A stretch of 64,000 nt of DNA, from the NCBI GenBank assembly GCA_013399695.1, contig VXAU01001352.1, positions 790,409-854,408 on the forward strand, written 5' to 3'. This DNA comes from Formicarius rufipectus. Lineage: Eukaryota; Chordata; Aves; Passeriformes; Formicariidae. The notes under the pieces are model-generated. The model was not told the origin of the DNA. It saw only the letters and a program-made list of their open reading frames with translations, and ran no database searches. Within the stretch, counting starts at the first letter, position 1. Each line of letters opens with the position of its first letter. Below are positions 1-10,933 of this stretch, one piece after another. Made by a program: the position numbers and the translations under genes.

Positions 1-7
1 CCGGCAG
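1..7 (+). CDS. SUGCT: SUGCT exon 1, last 7 coding bases (inferred)
   Basis: The first bases read ccg gca g followed by GTAGCC, which is a CAG|GT donor. Exon 2 begins with two bases of a split codon (phase 1), so exon 1 must end with one base of a codon. This position does so and gives Pro-Ala-Gly before Ala-Ser-Asn. Known SUGCT proteins have a short Ala/Gly-rich presequence ending in Gly just before the conserved KPL(E/D)GV block, which agrees. The mitochondrial targeting part would lie upstream of the window. The call rests on seven bases, the phase and the CpG-island setting, so another donor upstream of base 1 is possible. Confidence 0.42.
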
Positions 8-201
8 GTAGCCGAGCCGAGCTGTGCCATCCTCATCCTCCTGCTCAGCCTCCCCACGCTGGGTCCGCTGTCCCTGTGATCCTGCCGGGCGCTGCGGCCG
101 GGGCGGGGGTCGGAGCCGCTTCGCTTTGTGCGGGGAGCGGGCGGGACGGACGCGGGACACCTGCGGGAGGCGCTGCGGGGGCGGGCGGCGTGCGGGAACC
201 C

Positions 202-632
202 GGGGGTCAGCCTGCGGGAGCAGCTTGGGGATCTGCCAGCGGGATCAGCCAGCGGGATCACCCAGCAGGACTCCCAGCGGGGTCACCCAGAGGAGCTCCC
301 AGAGGGACCATCCAGCAGGATCACCCTGCGGGATCACCCAGCAGGGTTCCCAGCGGGATCATCCCGTGGGATCACTCGCGGCGCTCCCAGCGGGGTCACC
401 CTGCGGGGCTCCCAGCGGGATCTGCCAGCGGGATCACCCTGCGGGATCACCCAGAGGAGCTCCCATGGGTATCAGCCTGCGGGATTAGCCAGCGGGTTTC
501 CCAGCGGGATCGACCTGCGGGATCACCCACGGGGTCACCCAGCGGGGTCAGCCAGTGGGATCACTCACGGGGCTCCCAGCGGGATCACCCTCGGGGTCAC
601 CCCCGTGGATCCCCCGGCGGGGTCACCCCGCC
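202..632. repeat. 12/13-bp GC-rich minisatellite at the start of intron 1
   Basis: About 33 degenerate units of 12 or 13 bases, typified by gggatcacccagc and ggggctcccagc, run head to tail with point variation. The mix of 12- and 13-base units lets all three + frames stay open for long stretches (for example 24-488, 76-720 and 128-811). The proline/glycine/serine-rich ORFs there are therefore a by-product of repeat structure and GC content. The array lies in the CpG island just after the inferred exon 1 donor, where length variation could affect promoter-proximal sequence. I infer no coding role. Confidence 0.88.
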
Positions 633-679
633 GCCGGACTTTGCGCCGCTGGCCCGTGCGGGGACACGGAGCGTGTCGG

Positions 680-2903
680 GGGCAGTGCCAGGTCCCAGTG
701 CAGGTTCCAGGGCTGATTGATTTTTTTTTCCCCAAAGGTTACCAAAGTCTAACTTCGTACAGTTGTGCTTTTTGCCTTTTTTTTTTTTTTTTACCTTTTC
801 TTTTTCCTTAAATGCAGGAAAATAAACCCAAGCTGCAACATAGTAATCTTTCTCTGGCTTCACGTTTCTCTGTTACTTAATAACATAGAAAAATAGTCAC
901 AATAGCGGTGGTGGCATGGGAACCGAAGGAAGTTTGCAGTCCTGGCTCCCGCAATTAAAGCACCGATTGTGTGTGTTGGAGTGTACCCATTGATCGTGCA
1001 TTAATCCATGGTAGTAATGGACTTGATTATAACTTGCTGCACAGATAAAGCAGAAAGTACTGATTGTGCAGTCAGAGACAATAGACTTGTCCTAGACATG
1101 TCTAGAGTCATGTCCTCTAGAACTGAATGAAGTTGGAATGGGATCTGTTAATTTGCATTGATGAAAAAATGTGTTAATTAGCTCTCTTCTTTGTGCCCTC
1201 TTCTGTCACTTAAAAGTACAAAAGAAATCTTTGGGGAATGTGACATGAAAATTAATTTCTCTTTTCTGTTGCTTGCTCATATTGTTAGGTTAGACCAATC
1301 TTGGGTTAGCCTTAGTTAAGCTGAGCTTAACTAAAGAATGTAAATCATATTGAGAGTGACTGGGTTGATTTATTTTATATATATTTATAAAGGTTATTTA
1401 TAAAAGATACATATGACAGTCCAATTCCCAGCAAATTCAAGCATTGTGTGAATCGAGAGTTTTCATAAGGATATGGTCAGAGCAGGGAGAGAGGATTTTA
1501 CTTTCACTTGTAAAATTATTGGAATAATTAAAAACAAAAATACAAGAGAAAATGAAGATTGTATTTTAGAAAATGTAGACTTCAGTCAGAATTCCAACAA
1601 AAAACTCAATGGAGAAAGTTTAACTTTGGGTATGTGCCTGCTTTGAAAGCTAGTGGTGAAAGGAACAAAAAACAACCAAACAAAAAAACCCCAGGAGATG
1701 CTTTGAGTTAATACTGATCAGTTCCGATCTCTTGTGTCTGTTTGTGATGTGGTTTTGTTTCTTTATGTTCCTACAACAGACTGCACTCCTGTACTCAGGG
1801 TCAGTGCACTGGAACTGCTGTTTCTGTCACAGTCAAAATGCTTTCTATTGTAATTGTTTCAACAAATGAATGTCTTGCTGGAATGCAAATCTATCTCCTG
1901 TATACTTTCTTTTGTGAATATTTATGCTCTTCTAGTCTCATGAAATCAACAATTCTATTCTTTTGCTCAGATTTTCAAAAGCAAAGTTTTTATCTTTTTC
2001 TTGCATTTCATCATTGTGGACATCTGTTAATCATTGGCATTAAAAAAAAATTCACAGTGATCTGTCTCCAAAGCAGCAGTTGTGCTTTTCTATTCTGTTC
2101 CAACTATGGCAGAGTCCAACTCCATGAATGAAGTGTTAAATGATACCATAATGTGAGCTGATAGATAATTAGTAAGGGTTCATGAGTTTTAGTTATGCAT
2201 AAATACATATTTACAGCCTAACCTTACCATTTTGTAGGCTTCTTTGCGAAATATCTTTACGGATTCCTGCAACTCAGCTGCACCTAGTGACCCTAAATAT
2301 TGGCTGAGGCTGAGAATGAGTGAGCCATTAAGTAATAAAGTGCAGCTCTAAAAGGTCTGGAAAGAATAGAAAAAGGTGGAACCCTTCTTTTTAAAATTTA
2401 TTTTATTTTTTAACCTGAAATTATATATATTTTTATTTTTGGGGAGCTGTGCTCTTCCGTAAGGTTGTTAACTTATTTTCAGCAGTGATGTCCTTATGAA
2501 GCCCATGGTGGACACAAGTTGATAAGACTGAGTTACTCTGGAGGGACTGTGGTGTTTACCTGGCACATCTCTTTTCCAGCACCTGAAACCCATGGATTTG
2601 TGCAGCACTGAAGAGAGGTGGCAGTCTGAGATTTTTCTGAAGGCTTCCAAAGTGCAAAACACTTGGCCCTTGCTAGATACACATCTTCAATGTGCTGCTT
2701 GGTCTGCATGTTGTATTAAAACCCAAAACTTGCTACATGGAAATCTCCCTGGAGTAATTGGCAGTAATGGAGGGAAATTTCAGGGGGATGTGCAATGGGA
2801 CACAGGTGTACTCATGGGGAGCAGTACAGTCAGTGAAAGTATTTTAGCAGAAACCTTGAATTCCCCGTGCTACCTTTGATTTTTTTTTTTCTTGGTTTGA
2901 TTC
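680..2903. other. Intron 1, unique AT-rich part
   Basis: Ordinary AT-rich intron sequence. It has a T-rich run near 780-793 and several short T or A tracts. I see no exon, RNA gene or recognisable mobile element here. Confidence 0.6.
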
Positions 2904-3308
2904 ACAGAATATGCAGAGTTGGAAGGGACCCACAAGGGTCACTGAGTCCAAACCTCAGCCCTGCACAGCCCCATCCCCAGGAGTCACCCCCTGTGCCCCA
3001 GAGCATCATCCCAACCCTCCTGGAGCTCTGGCAGCCTCGGGGATGTGCCCACTGCCCTGGGGAGCCTGGGCAGTGCCCACCACCCTCTGGGGGAAGAGCC
3101 TTGTCCAAGATCCCACCTAACCCTGCCCTGACACAGCTCCAGCCCTTCCCTGGGTGCTGTTCCTGTCCCACAGAACACAGATCAGTGCCTGCCCCTCCTC
3201 TGCCCCTCCCCAGGGAGTTGTCCCTGCAATGAGGTGTCCCCTCAGTCTCCTCTTCTCCAGCTGAACACACCAAGTGCCCTCAGCTAATCCCCCTTCCCCT
3301 CCTCTTGG
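2904..3308 (-). mobile_element. CR1 fragment (3' end), antisense
   Basis: The left edge has the reverse complement of a CR1 tail (attcacagaat, then agagttggaagggaccc). It continues into GC-rich sequence typical of the CR1 3' region and the end of ORF2, ending near ctccagctgaacacaccaag. As usual for CR1, the copy is truncated at its 5' end (right side here) and keeps the 3' end. The short ORFs over it are shadows of decayed element sequence. It lies in intron 1 about 950 bases before exon 2. Confidence 0.85.
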
Positions 3309-4257
3309 ACAAACAACAAAACGAGACACTTACTGTAAGTGAGTAGGTGCAATTTTTGTGATGTTACTGGCCAGGTGCTTTACTTTATTTTATTTGTGTG
3401 TGGGTGATATGAGACCATCTTCCAAATAGTGATGAAATTGCCATTCACACGGGGTGATGAAGTATGTGCATCCTCAGCCTGCAATTAAACACACTGCATG
3501 AGAAGAAGACAACCCAGGGCCACCCAAGCAATAGCTGACCAACCTGTGGTCTAGACTGAAAATGCTTGTTCTGCCTGTTTATTGCCTTTTCTAAGGACTC
3601 TTAGAGCTGGTCATGTGGGAAGGGGTAAGGTGAAGGAGGAAAGTCTTGTGCTTTCTTAGTAATTATCTTGCATGTGCAGCTGCCATTGAAAGTTGGAGTG
3701 TTTCCTTGGCTCATTGGTTTTGTCTTTAGTTTTGTAACCCTTTTCTCTCCCTTTTCTCCTTTTTTTTTTTTAATTAGAAAATGTTTTGGGTGTGTGTGAT
3801 GCAAGTGGATAGTTCTACACAGGTGAAAACACTTTGTGAGGATATAGTGCTTCACATTGGTCTACTACTCCTTACTTTTGATTTGTGTCACTCTGATGTT
3901 CCTTGCTAATGCTTTTATTTTGTATTTCTTCAGATTAGTCTTTAAAAGGTATTTGAATGTTCATGGAAAATGCCTCTAAGAAGTAGTTTTATTGTTAAAT
4001 TACTGGGTGGTTAGAATAGGTTCTGAAATGTCATCCATGAACTTTTCTAACTTTGAAAGGCTTTACTGATGTAATATACTTGTAATAATCAGCTTATTCA
4101 GAAAACCTCATTATTCTTTGTCCAGGGAGGGGGACAGGGGAAGATGATGAGAGAGTGTCATAAAAACAGTGTTTCAGAAAATCAATGAGTAACACTCTTC
4201 AATTTTATTTTAATTTTGTTTTTAAAGATAAAAGTCATGTTTTCTGTTTCTTGTCAG
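3309..4257. other. Intron 1, 3' part up to the exon 2 acceptor
   Basis: Unique AT-rich sequence ending in a pyrimidine-rich acceptor (tttctgtttcttgtcag). A T-run at about 3761-3772 and short A/T tracts are the only notable low-complexity items. Confidence 0.6.
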
Positions 4258-4309
4258 GTGCTAGCAATGTGAAGCCACTGGATGGTGTGAGAATTCTTGA
4301 TTTAACAAG
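4258..4309 (+). CDS. SUGCT: SUGCT exon 2
   Basis: The acceptor ttgtcag ends at 4257 and the donor AG|GTTTGT follows 4309. After two bases of a split codon the exon reads ASNVKPLDGVRILDLT plus two bases of an Arg codon. This is the N-terminal start of the family III CoA-transferase fold (L-x-G-[VI]-[KR]-[IV]-L-D-L-T-R), where the first Rossmann strand begins. The split AGG codon is completed by the first base of exon 3, so the conserved LTR-VLAGP motif spans intron 2. An alternative acceptor seven bases downstream (gctag) would break the phase and is not favoured. Confidence 0.94.
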
Positions 4310-4407
4310 GTTTGTGTTTTGTCTGTAATTTGGAACAGTGTGTCTAGATGCAAACATTCTGATTGGAAAAATTTAAAAAAAAATATGTTTTTTTAAAAAT
4401 ATTGCAG

Positions 4408-4481
4408 GGTGCTTGCAGGGCCCTTTGCTACAATGAATTTGGGAGATCTGGGGGCTGAAGTTATTAAAGTGGAAAGGCCAG
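4408..4481 (+). CDS. SUGCT: SUGCT exon 3
   Basis: The exon lies after the acceptor attgcag and before the donor G|GTAAGA. Its first base completes the Arg codon of LTR. It then reads [18 protein letters not shown] followed by IKVERP and one base of a Gly codon. The V-L-A-G-P-x-x-[TS]-x-x-L-x-D-x-G-A-[ED]-V-I-K-[VI]-E block is the signature of family III CoA-transferases, near the CoA-binding part of the N-terminal domain. Only 98 bases of intron separate it from exon 2. Confidence 0.97.
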
Positions 4482-6125
4482 GTAAGATTTCTATTTGTCT
4501 ATTTAAAATATAGCAAGAATGTGGGCTAGTTTAACAAATAGCTATTTATGTGCTTTAACATCAATATATGGTTGAAAATGCAACATTGAAAACTTTTGAG
4601 AACATTTAGACAACCAATACTACGTGTCTTTGGTGATGGTGGCAGTTTGGGGATGGTATTGTGCTAAGAAATAGCTGTTTTCAGATTTGGGGAGTGTTTT
4701 TTCATCCTGGCCCTCTTTCTGGCCTGTTAGAGAACTAGTTATTAGTAGATTTGCTTCTACATGTGTGATCTGTTTGCTTTAAGATCCTTGTGTGTGTTTT
4801 GCTCAGAAAGAGCCTATGTCTGTATTTAGAAATGAGTGTGAGAAGGTTGAAGTTGTAAGGTCAGGCAACTTTTTCAGATATTAATGTACAAGCCATTACT
4901 GAGTCATCACTTACAAAGTGCCTTAGTCTCTTGCTCAAAACTAAATTGATTATTTCTTTATTTGGACTTTACTAAGGTTTAAGTTGGGTTTGTGTATGGT
5001 GGGGTGAATGGTAAGAAGGTTAAACTGGCTTTTAAATGTAGTGTTTAACACGCAGGATTTGCAAACAGACAAATCCTTCCAGCAATTAGTTACATAATAG
5101 TTATGGAAAAGGTGGGTTGCCTCATTTAGGAATTCAAAATCTTCATCTCAGTTCCCTCTGAGCAAAAATGGTGTAGATAATTTTGACCAGGAATTCATCT
5201 GACAACTCATGATTAGATTACTGATAAAATGACAGGCACTTTAATTTTGGAAACAGAAACTGCACCTTCTGTTTTTGTTTTTATTACTACTAGGAATAAA
5301 GGTAATAGGAGCATATAAAATAGATATGTTGTTTCTTGGAACTGCTTTTGTGTAATAATATACAGATCTAGTGGGGTTGGCAAGAATTTTGCCTGGTAGA
5401 GTACAAGGTGACCTGGCATTCTATATCAACTTTCTCCTGAGAAAAATGTTAATATTCTGGTTCGGGTGGTTAATTAAACATTACCTTATTGGAGAAATCT
5501 TTCTTAGTAATTGTGCAAAGTAAACAGCAGTTTTTTTTCCTGCATGAGGCAGTTGCATCTTTGAAGTCCAGGATTTGGTACTTCTGTGTAGGTAGAGATG
5601 GGAGTTCTTTAGAAAAGGGGAATTTCTGAATTTGCATGAAAATCTTTATGCTGGTGCTGAAAGTGTCAGGTTAACAACCTTCAGGTGTGTGTCTTCAGAT
5701 ACAGAAACTTCTGTAGCTCTTTCTCAGTCTGATTGGACTCTGGGTAATTAAATTTCTATTTTAATTTTATGTATTTTTTGTTTAATACAGTGTTTTCTTT
5801 GTCCACTCAGCACTTGCACTTCTTATTGAAAAAGTTGTTATGGGTCAGGTAATGGTAAAAAAAAAAGATTCTTATGTTGTGGCTACACTTTTTAGTTTGT
5901 AAGGCCATACAAGAAGAATAACAAATTTCATGGCATTCTGGGGTCTCTTTAGAAATATTCCCTTCATTTGGCTCTCAGTTTTATGCACCATTACACACTT
6001 GAGGCACATAATTCTGCCTCAGCAGCTGCACATTATGTTGTATTTTTTCCCTTCTGTAAGTTTCCTTATTTTAAGTTTCTCTCTTTTAGTACTATTCATT
6101 TTGTAAAGAGCCAGTGAAGATAATT

Positions 6126-6242
6126 GAGATACTAAAGCATATTAAATTCCCTCTATTTTAGAACATAATACTTTATAATAATTTACAGCATGAATTGAGA
6201 TACACTTGAGATGCTAAAGCAGATTACATTCCCTTTATTTTA
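6126..6242. repeat. Local duplication, two 35-base copies 82 bases apart
   Basis: The segment gagatactaaagcatatt... at 6126-6160 recurs as gagatgctaaagcagatt... at 6208-6242 with about five differences. The intervening sequence also repeats attgagata-type words, so this looks like an old tandem duplication of an approximately 82-base unit in intron 3. Confidence 0.75.
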
Positions 6243-7435
6243 CTTGCAACAGGAAACATTGAATATTTGGACTTTTAATGAAACATTGGATGTCCAACAA
6301 AAGTTTTATCACATCAATCTATGGGTCATCCTTATTTACCGACCATTGTTATTTATGTTTTCGCTTTTGTGACAGGGCAAAGGTACATCAGCTTTTTAAT
6401 ACCAGCTTAGACTGACGGTGGTGGCGTTCCAGGTGTCTGGGCAGTAGGGGTGGAGCAATGTCAGTGATTAAACATGAAGTAATGGTTTTGGAGCTTTGCA
6501 TTCCAGCTGCTAGAATTCCTGTTTGTGACTAAAGGGGAAGGGCAGCCTCAGAATTCTAAATTTCAAAAACTTTAGAATGTGAGTAATTGTCTCTTTCTGT
6601 GCCTGCTTTCACAGGAGTGGTAACCCAAAAAGGACAGTAGCCACACTGGTGTGCTACGTGGACAGTATGACTGAAGTGTCTTACTGTGAATGACTTGAAG
6701 TACTAACACACACAGGTTTTCCCACCCCCCAAGATTCTTGCTTGAACCAAAATAGTCTTTTGAAATACTGTACAGTACAATTTATATGTTTGCAGAATTT
6801 CTGCCACAGCAGACCTTAAATGGCTTTGTGTTGCTGTAGGCTATATCATAATTATGGCAGTGGCTGCCTTGTGTCACACCAGGGGTAATTCAGCTTGTTT
6901 CTGTATCTGTGCCACTGTCTGTCTCCTGTACTGCCTCACCAAGGAAAGTTTTCAGTCACCAGTAGGTGAAGTCTAAATATTGAAATGGATATAGGAATGT
7001 GCACGCTTGCTAGCACCCAGGGTGGTGATCGTATCTGAATTTGCATTTAATGTTAACTCTAGCTTAAATGGATTGCCATTCTTAGTTTTAATTCTAGATA
7101 AAATAGATTGTTAATCTCCGTGATGTTTAACAAAAGTTTAAAACTGGAAATTAAGCATCAGTGTCTGCAGCACCTTTACTGCTGGCTTGCCTTTCTGGAA
7201 GGCAGGATTTCTGGAAGAGCTGGAGGTGGGGCATTGCACCAACTATAGCAAGTGGTTCTTGTTGGTTCTGCAGCATGAAGCTTAATCAGTTCTTGTCTGT
7301 CAGTGATATCTTGATTTTGTGTCTGGAGTGTTTCAGGAGTAGCTTATTGACCATATGCATTGTGTGACTTGGTCCAGGCAAGAGCTTCTCCTGAATTCTC
7401 ACTCATTGCCTGGAAGAATGGCTCTGCTTTCACTT

Positions 7436-7565
7436 AAAACAAACTAACCACCTAAAGAATCCCAAGTCCCCTCTCCCCACCAAAAAATCCCCAACCAAAG
7501 ATAACCCCCCAAACAACTAAAACACCAACCCATAAACTAAATGCAACCAAAAATCCCACAAATAC
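7436..7565. repeat. A/C-rich low-complexity tract, nearly free of G
   Basis: About 130 bases made almost only of A, C and some T, with runs of C (up to six) and A. The strong strand asymmetry differs from the surrounding intron. No unit repeat is apparent, so this is a low-complexity tract and not a microsatellite. Confidence 0.7.
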
Positions 7566-7826
7566 AATGGTGGTGTGTGGCTGTTATGAGTGTTATAAAG
7601 ACAATCACAGCACCAGCAAACACTTTGTTCCTTTACTTAGTTACATTCAGTTTTAGGTAATTTTTGATATAAAAAACTGAAAATGTATGTTTTAAACTCA
7701 CATTTGCCCTGCCTGCTAGATGAAACTCAAGTGACTTAAATGGGATGTTGGAGGAAAACATTTTACTCTTTTTATTTGGCAGTGTGATTCTGGAAAACTA
7801 TGAATATGTGATGGTATTTCTTTCAG

Positions 7827-7912
7827 GAGCTGGTGATGACACAAGAGCCTGGGGCCCACCTTTTGTTGGGACAGAAAGTGTTTATTTTCTCAGTGTCAAT
7901 AGAAATAAAAAG
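7827..7912 (+). CDS. SUGCT: SUGCT exon 4
   Basis: The acceptor tttcttttcag... tttcag ends at 7826 and the donor AAG|GTAAAT follows 7912. Two bases complete the split Gly codon and the exon reads GAGDDTRAWGPPFVGTES then VYFLSVNRNKK, ending on a codon boundary. G-x-G-D-x-[TA]-R-x-W-G-P-P and the following [FY]-x-x-x-N-R-[NG]-K-[KR]-S are strongly conserved in the family; the N-R-N-K segment contacts CoA in solved relatives. The cumulative frame with exons 1-3 is exact (219 bases). Confidence 0.97.
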
Positions 7913-8679
7913 GTAAATGGAGTGTGGAATTGAACATTAGACTGAGATTTCTGTAATTATAATTGAATATGAAACACTTCTTAGTTTGGTTTTTAACATA
8001 TATAATGGAGCAATAGCTAGACTGACCTTAAGCGTTGCTAAATAAATGTGAGGAGAAAAAACAAGAGCTCTTTTGAACCAAAGAGGCTGCAAATTTCTGG
8101 TATGGTGCCATGGGCAGCTGAGGCAAATTCAAGAAAAAAAAGTGCTCCTGCCAGTCCTCAGTGGCTGGTGCAAATTGACTGCAAATGCAACCTCCTGGCA
8201 ATAAGGGTCATTTGAATTGAAGGATCACTGCTTTCAGATGCACCAGCTCAGCTGACCCACACCTGGAGCTGCAGGAGAGCTGATATTAAACTTCAGGGTC
8301 GCCTGTGACACTGCAGGGTTTAACATGAAGTTCCATGGCACACCTGAATTGTTTAATGGCTCATTGCCATTGGAGCCAACGTTTCTGGTGTGCTATGCTG
8401 GGTCCTGTGGAAACCCAGGATGGACAGGCTGCAGTGCAGCTCCTACCTGCACATCTCTCAAGCTTCTTTTGGTGCTGGTCTGGTTCATTGGTGACAATTC
8501 AACTTGATTTACCGAGCAATTTTTTGGTTTCTGACAGGAGGAGGTGGGGCGTGTACTAAAATGTACTTATCCAAATTAGCTGTAGTGTGATATTTGCCTG
8601 TTGGTTAAGTATAGAAGAGGCTTATGATCACCACAAGGGCTTTTACATTAATTCCTGTTGTATTTTTTTTAATCCCCAG
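7913..8679. other. Intron 4 (767 bp)
   Basis: Unique sequence with no recognised element. Two overlapping ORFs of 60-74 codons (8325-8559) have no support from motifs or splice context. Confidence 0.6.
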
Positions 8680-8730
8680 AGTATAGCTATCAACATGAAG
8701 GATTCAAAAGGAGCAAAGCTGATCAGAGAG
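8680..8730 (+). CDS. SUGCT: SUGCT exon 5
   Basis: A 51-base exon of 17 whole codons, flanked by the acceptor tttttttaatccccag and the donor GAG|GTAGGT. It reads SIAINMKDSKGAKLIRE. It follows NRNKK of exon 4 to give the family motif N-R-x-K-[KR]-S-[IV]-x-[VIL]-[ND]-[LM]-K. The helix from DSKGAKLIRE leads to the next strand. Both ends are in phase 0, so skipping it would delete 17 residues without a frameshift. Confidence 0.95.
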
Positions 8731-10812
8731 GTAGGTTTTGACAGCATGCAAAGTGTGCCTATTTTGTATTGCTATGACTCTGAGTAACAAAGATTAAACT
8801 CTGCTTTTCATGTATCCAATAATTAAAACATGTATGTATGCAGTAAGTTTGGTAAATTATGTTATATAGCCTCTGTGCTGTTGGACTCAATGTATAACTT
8901 CTAATGGTTTTAGATTTAAAATTTGCACAAAAATGTCACCAGAATCTTCAAATGGAATATTCATTATCAGGAAATGGTCTAACAGTTTATTGCTTTCCTT
9001 TCACTGCTGCTGTATTCGATCTTGCTGTGCTATTTCATTAGTAAGACTCAAGGTGGGCTGACTTCATGAAGTCAGAGAGCAGCTGAGAAAGAGGAGATGC
9101 TGTGCTCCAATATTTGCAGTTTTTTGAATGTTACAGCATGTTCATGACTTCAGCAGCTGTACATCTTCCTGAAGAAATATCGCCCTGTACATCAAACTTA
9201 GTTTCTTCTTCAGGGTCTTTTAATGGTGATCTATTTTTCTATTTAAAAATTGATAAAAGCACCCTATTTCCCACTCTGTGAAACTTGTGCTTTGTCCTCC
9301 TTTATTATTTGCTGAGGAACGTGAGACCTAACACTTGCTAGGGTTGTGTTTTGAACCCTGCAGTCCCAACAGCTGCCTTCTGCTCCTGGTCGCTTCAGTA
9401 TCAGTTCCAACCCCTTTTTCACACGTGTCATGCAATAGGTGGAATTTGGCTGGCAGTATTTTTTGTTGGGAATATTGCATGAAATGGAAAGAGGTTTTCT
9501 GACACTGGTTAGCTGTGTAAAAGGTACTTCCAGTGGAAATCTTTGGAGTTTATAAGCCAAGGATTCTGCAGTGCTTTTTCTTGGTGCAGAACAGAACCAT
9601 TTATTGTTGATTTGTGATAAAGCTCTATGTTTAACTTCTAAAGAAACTAGAACCAGAAACTGTTTTTTGGGTTAATTTTTCATGGTATAAGACAGACATT
9701 TTTTTTGGATGAACTGGTCATATTCTAAGTGAGCACTATAAAAATTGTTCCTCTCTCGTAAGAAGACTAATTAGTTACTTGACCTTTAAAACTGGTGACA
9801 GAAGAACTCTGTGCAGTGTCCACTGATCCCACACGTGTGGGCTGGAGGTTAAAGGGGTGTTAAAGGCAGCTGGGCCTATGAGTCAGGATAAGCTGGAGGA
9901 AAAAGTGGCATCAGCTGTTAAATACTTGCCCCACTAGCTGAGAAAATGAGGAAATTTCCTGTGATAAAGTAAGTTCTTGTAGTTTGTCCTTTAATAAATT
10001 TGCTTTAATCATCACTATAGATTTTTTTTTTCCTTTAATTCAATGGTATCCCTATCTGTGACACAGGAACATTGTAAACTGATGAGGCTTTATTTAAATG
10101 TCACTCTACTTGTGGCTTGTCCATCATTCTGCTTGAGTCAGAGTGATATACTTTGAGATCATTTGGTGCAGAGGTCTTGATGTTCCATTATTCATCTCAA
10201 TTGGAACTTCTGTTTGCAGTTTAGTCAAAAAGTGTGTGTATCAGGCTGCAAAGAAGAGTCACATTGCAGAGCTTGACAGCGCTATTGTATTTGATGTGAC
10301 TTTAAAATCTTCATTTTAGCCAAAAAACATTGTTGGGCTCCCTATTCTGCTTCTACATATAGGAAGTTGGATTTATGGCCTCTGTTATGGTAACTGTGAT
10401 CTGTGATAGAAAATTAAAACCAATTAATATTATTTCTAAGGAAGAGAAAACATGAATGATGAAAATACATTCTTTCTACCCCCTTCTTCACAAGGTAAGT
10501 GCACGTATATAAGTGAAGATTGCTCTGTAAACTATGGTCAAGTTGCAGGACATTGATGTGGTACTGATAATATCACAGTTTTGTGTAATCACTTTAGTAT
10601 TTTGAGAGCCTTCTTTCTAGATATGCAGCATCTCTAATATGTAGTTTGCAGAAATGCACAGCCTAACAGGCCAAAAAATATCTCTAGGCTTGTAAGTTTT
10701 CATTTATCTGAATGACTGGAACTATTTTGATTAGAGAGTTTGTAAAGTTAAGTTACACAGGAATTTATTGAAGCTAATTAACAAATCTTACTCCTCCTTT
10801 TCTTTTCCAAAG
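8731..10812. other. Intron 5 (2082 bp)
   Basis: AT-rich unique sequence with no recognised mobile element or RNA gene. The antisense ORF at 9264-9560 (98 codons) has no family resemblance that I can see. Confidence 0.6.
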
Positions 10813-10933
10813 CTTGCAGCAGTATCTGATGTTTTTGTGGAAAACTACATCCCTGGGAAACTGGCTGAGATGGGTCTGGGTTATGAAGACATTAAAAAGG
10901 TTGCTCCTCACATAGTGTACTGTTCAATAACAG
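10813..10933 (+). CDS. SUGCT: SUGCT exon 6
   Basis: The acceptor ttttccaaag ends at 10812 and the donor ACAG|GTATTT follows 10933. The exon reads LAAVSDVFVENYIPGKLAEM, GLGYEDIKKVAPHIVYCSIT and one base of a Gly codon. D-V-[FL]-[VI]-E-N-[YF]-x-P-G-x-[LM]-x-x-[ML]-G-[LI]-[GD]-Y-[ED] and the I-x-[YW]-[CA]-S-I-[TS]-G-[YF]-G block are hallmarks of family III CoA-transferases. The Gly codon is completed by exon 7, giving SITG-YGQTGP. An ATG-initiated ORF that starts in the intron upstream (10768) is a frame extension and not a real start. Confidence 0.97.

Larger units (their letters stand above)
1..680. promoter_or_regulatory. 3' part of a CpG island at the SUGCT 5' end
   Basis: The segment is strongly GC-rich with dense CpG (for example around 90-200), in sharp contrast to the AT-rich intron sequence from about 720 onward. 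CpG islands of this kind normally cover the promoter and first exon of vertebrate genes. The transcription start itself is probably just upstream of base 1. No TATA box or other defined core promoter element was assigned. Confidence 0.7.
4482..7826. other. Intron 3 (3345 bp)
   Basis: AT-rich unique sequence without a recognised mobile element. It contains a locally duplicated 35-base segment (6126-6160 and 6208-6242) and a C/A-rich, G-poor tract at 7436-7565, both listed separately. The ORFs of 60-68 codons within it (5213-5419, 7161-7367) show no family signature. Confidence 0.6.

Noticed and set aside
2..79. Open frame at the left edge ending in a hydrophobic Leu/Ile-rich tail and a TGA, resembling the C-terminus of a membrane protein
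   Set aside because: It is only 25 codons in a CpG island, conflicts with the exon 1 donor at base 7, and a GC-rich CTC/CTG run gives such a peptide easily.
24..811. Three overlapping + strand ORFs of 154-227 codons
   Set aside because: They follow the 12/13-bp minisatellite in all three frames; none has a domain, and they lie in intron 1 after the inferred donor.
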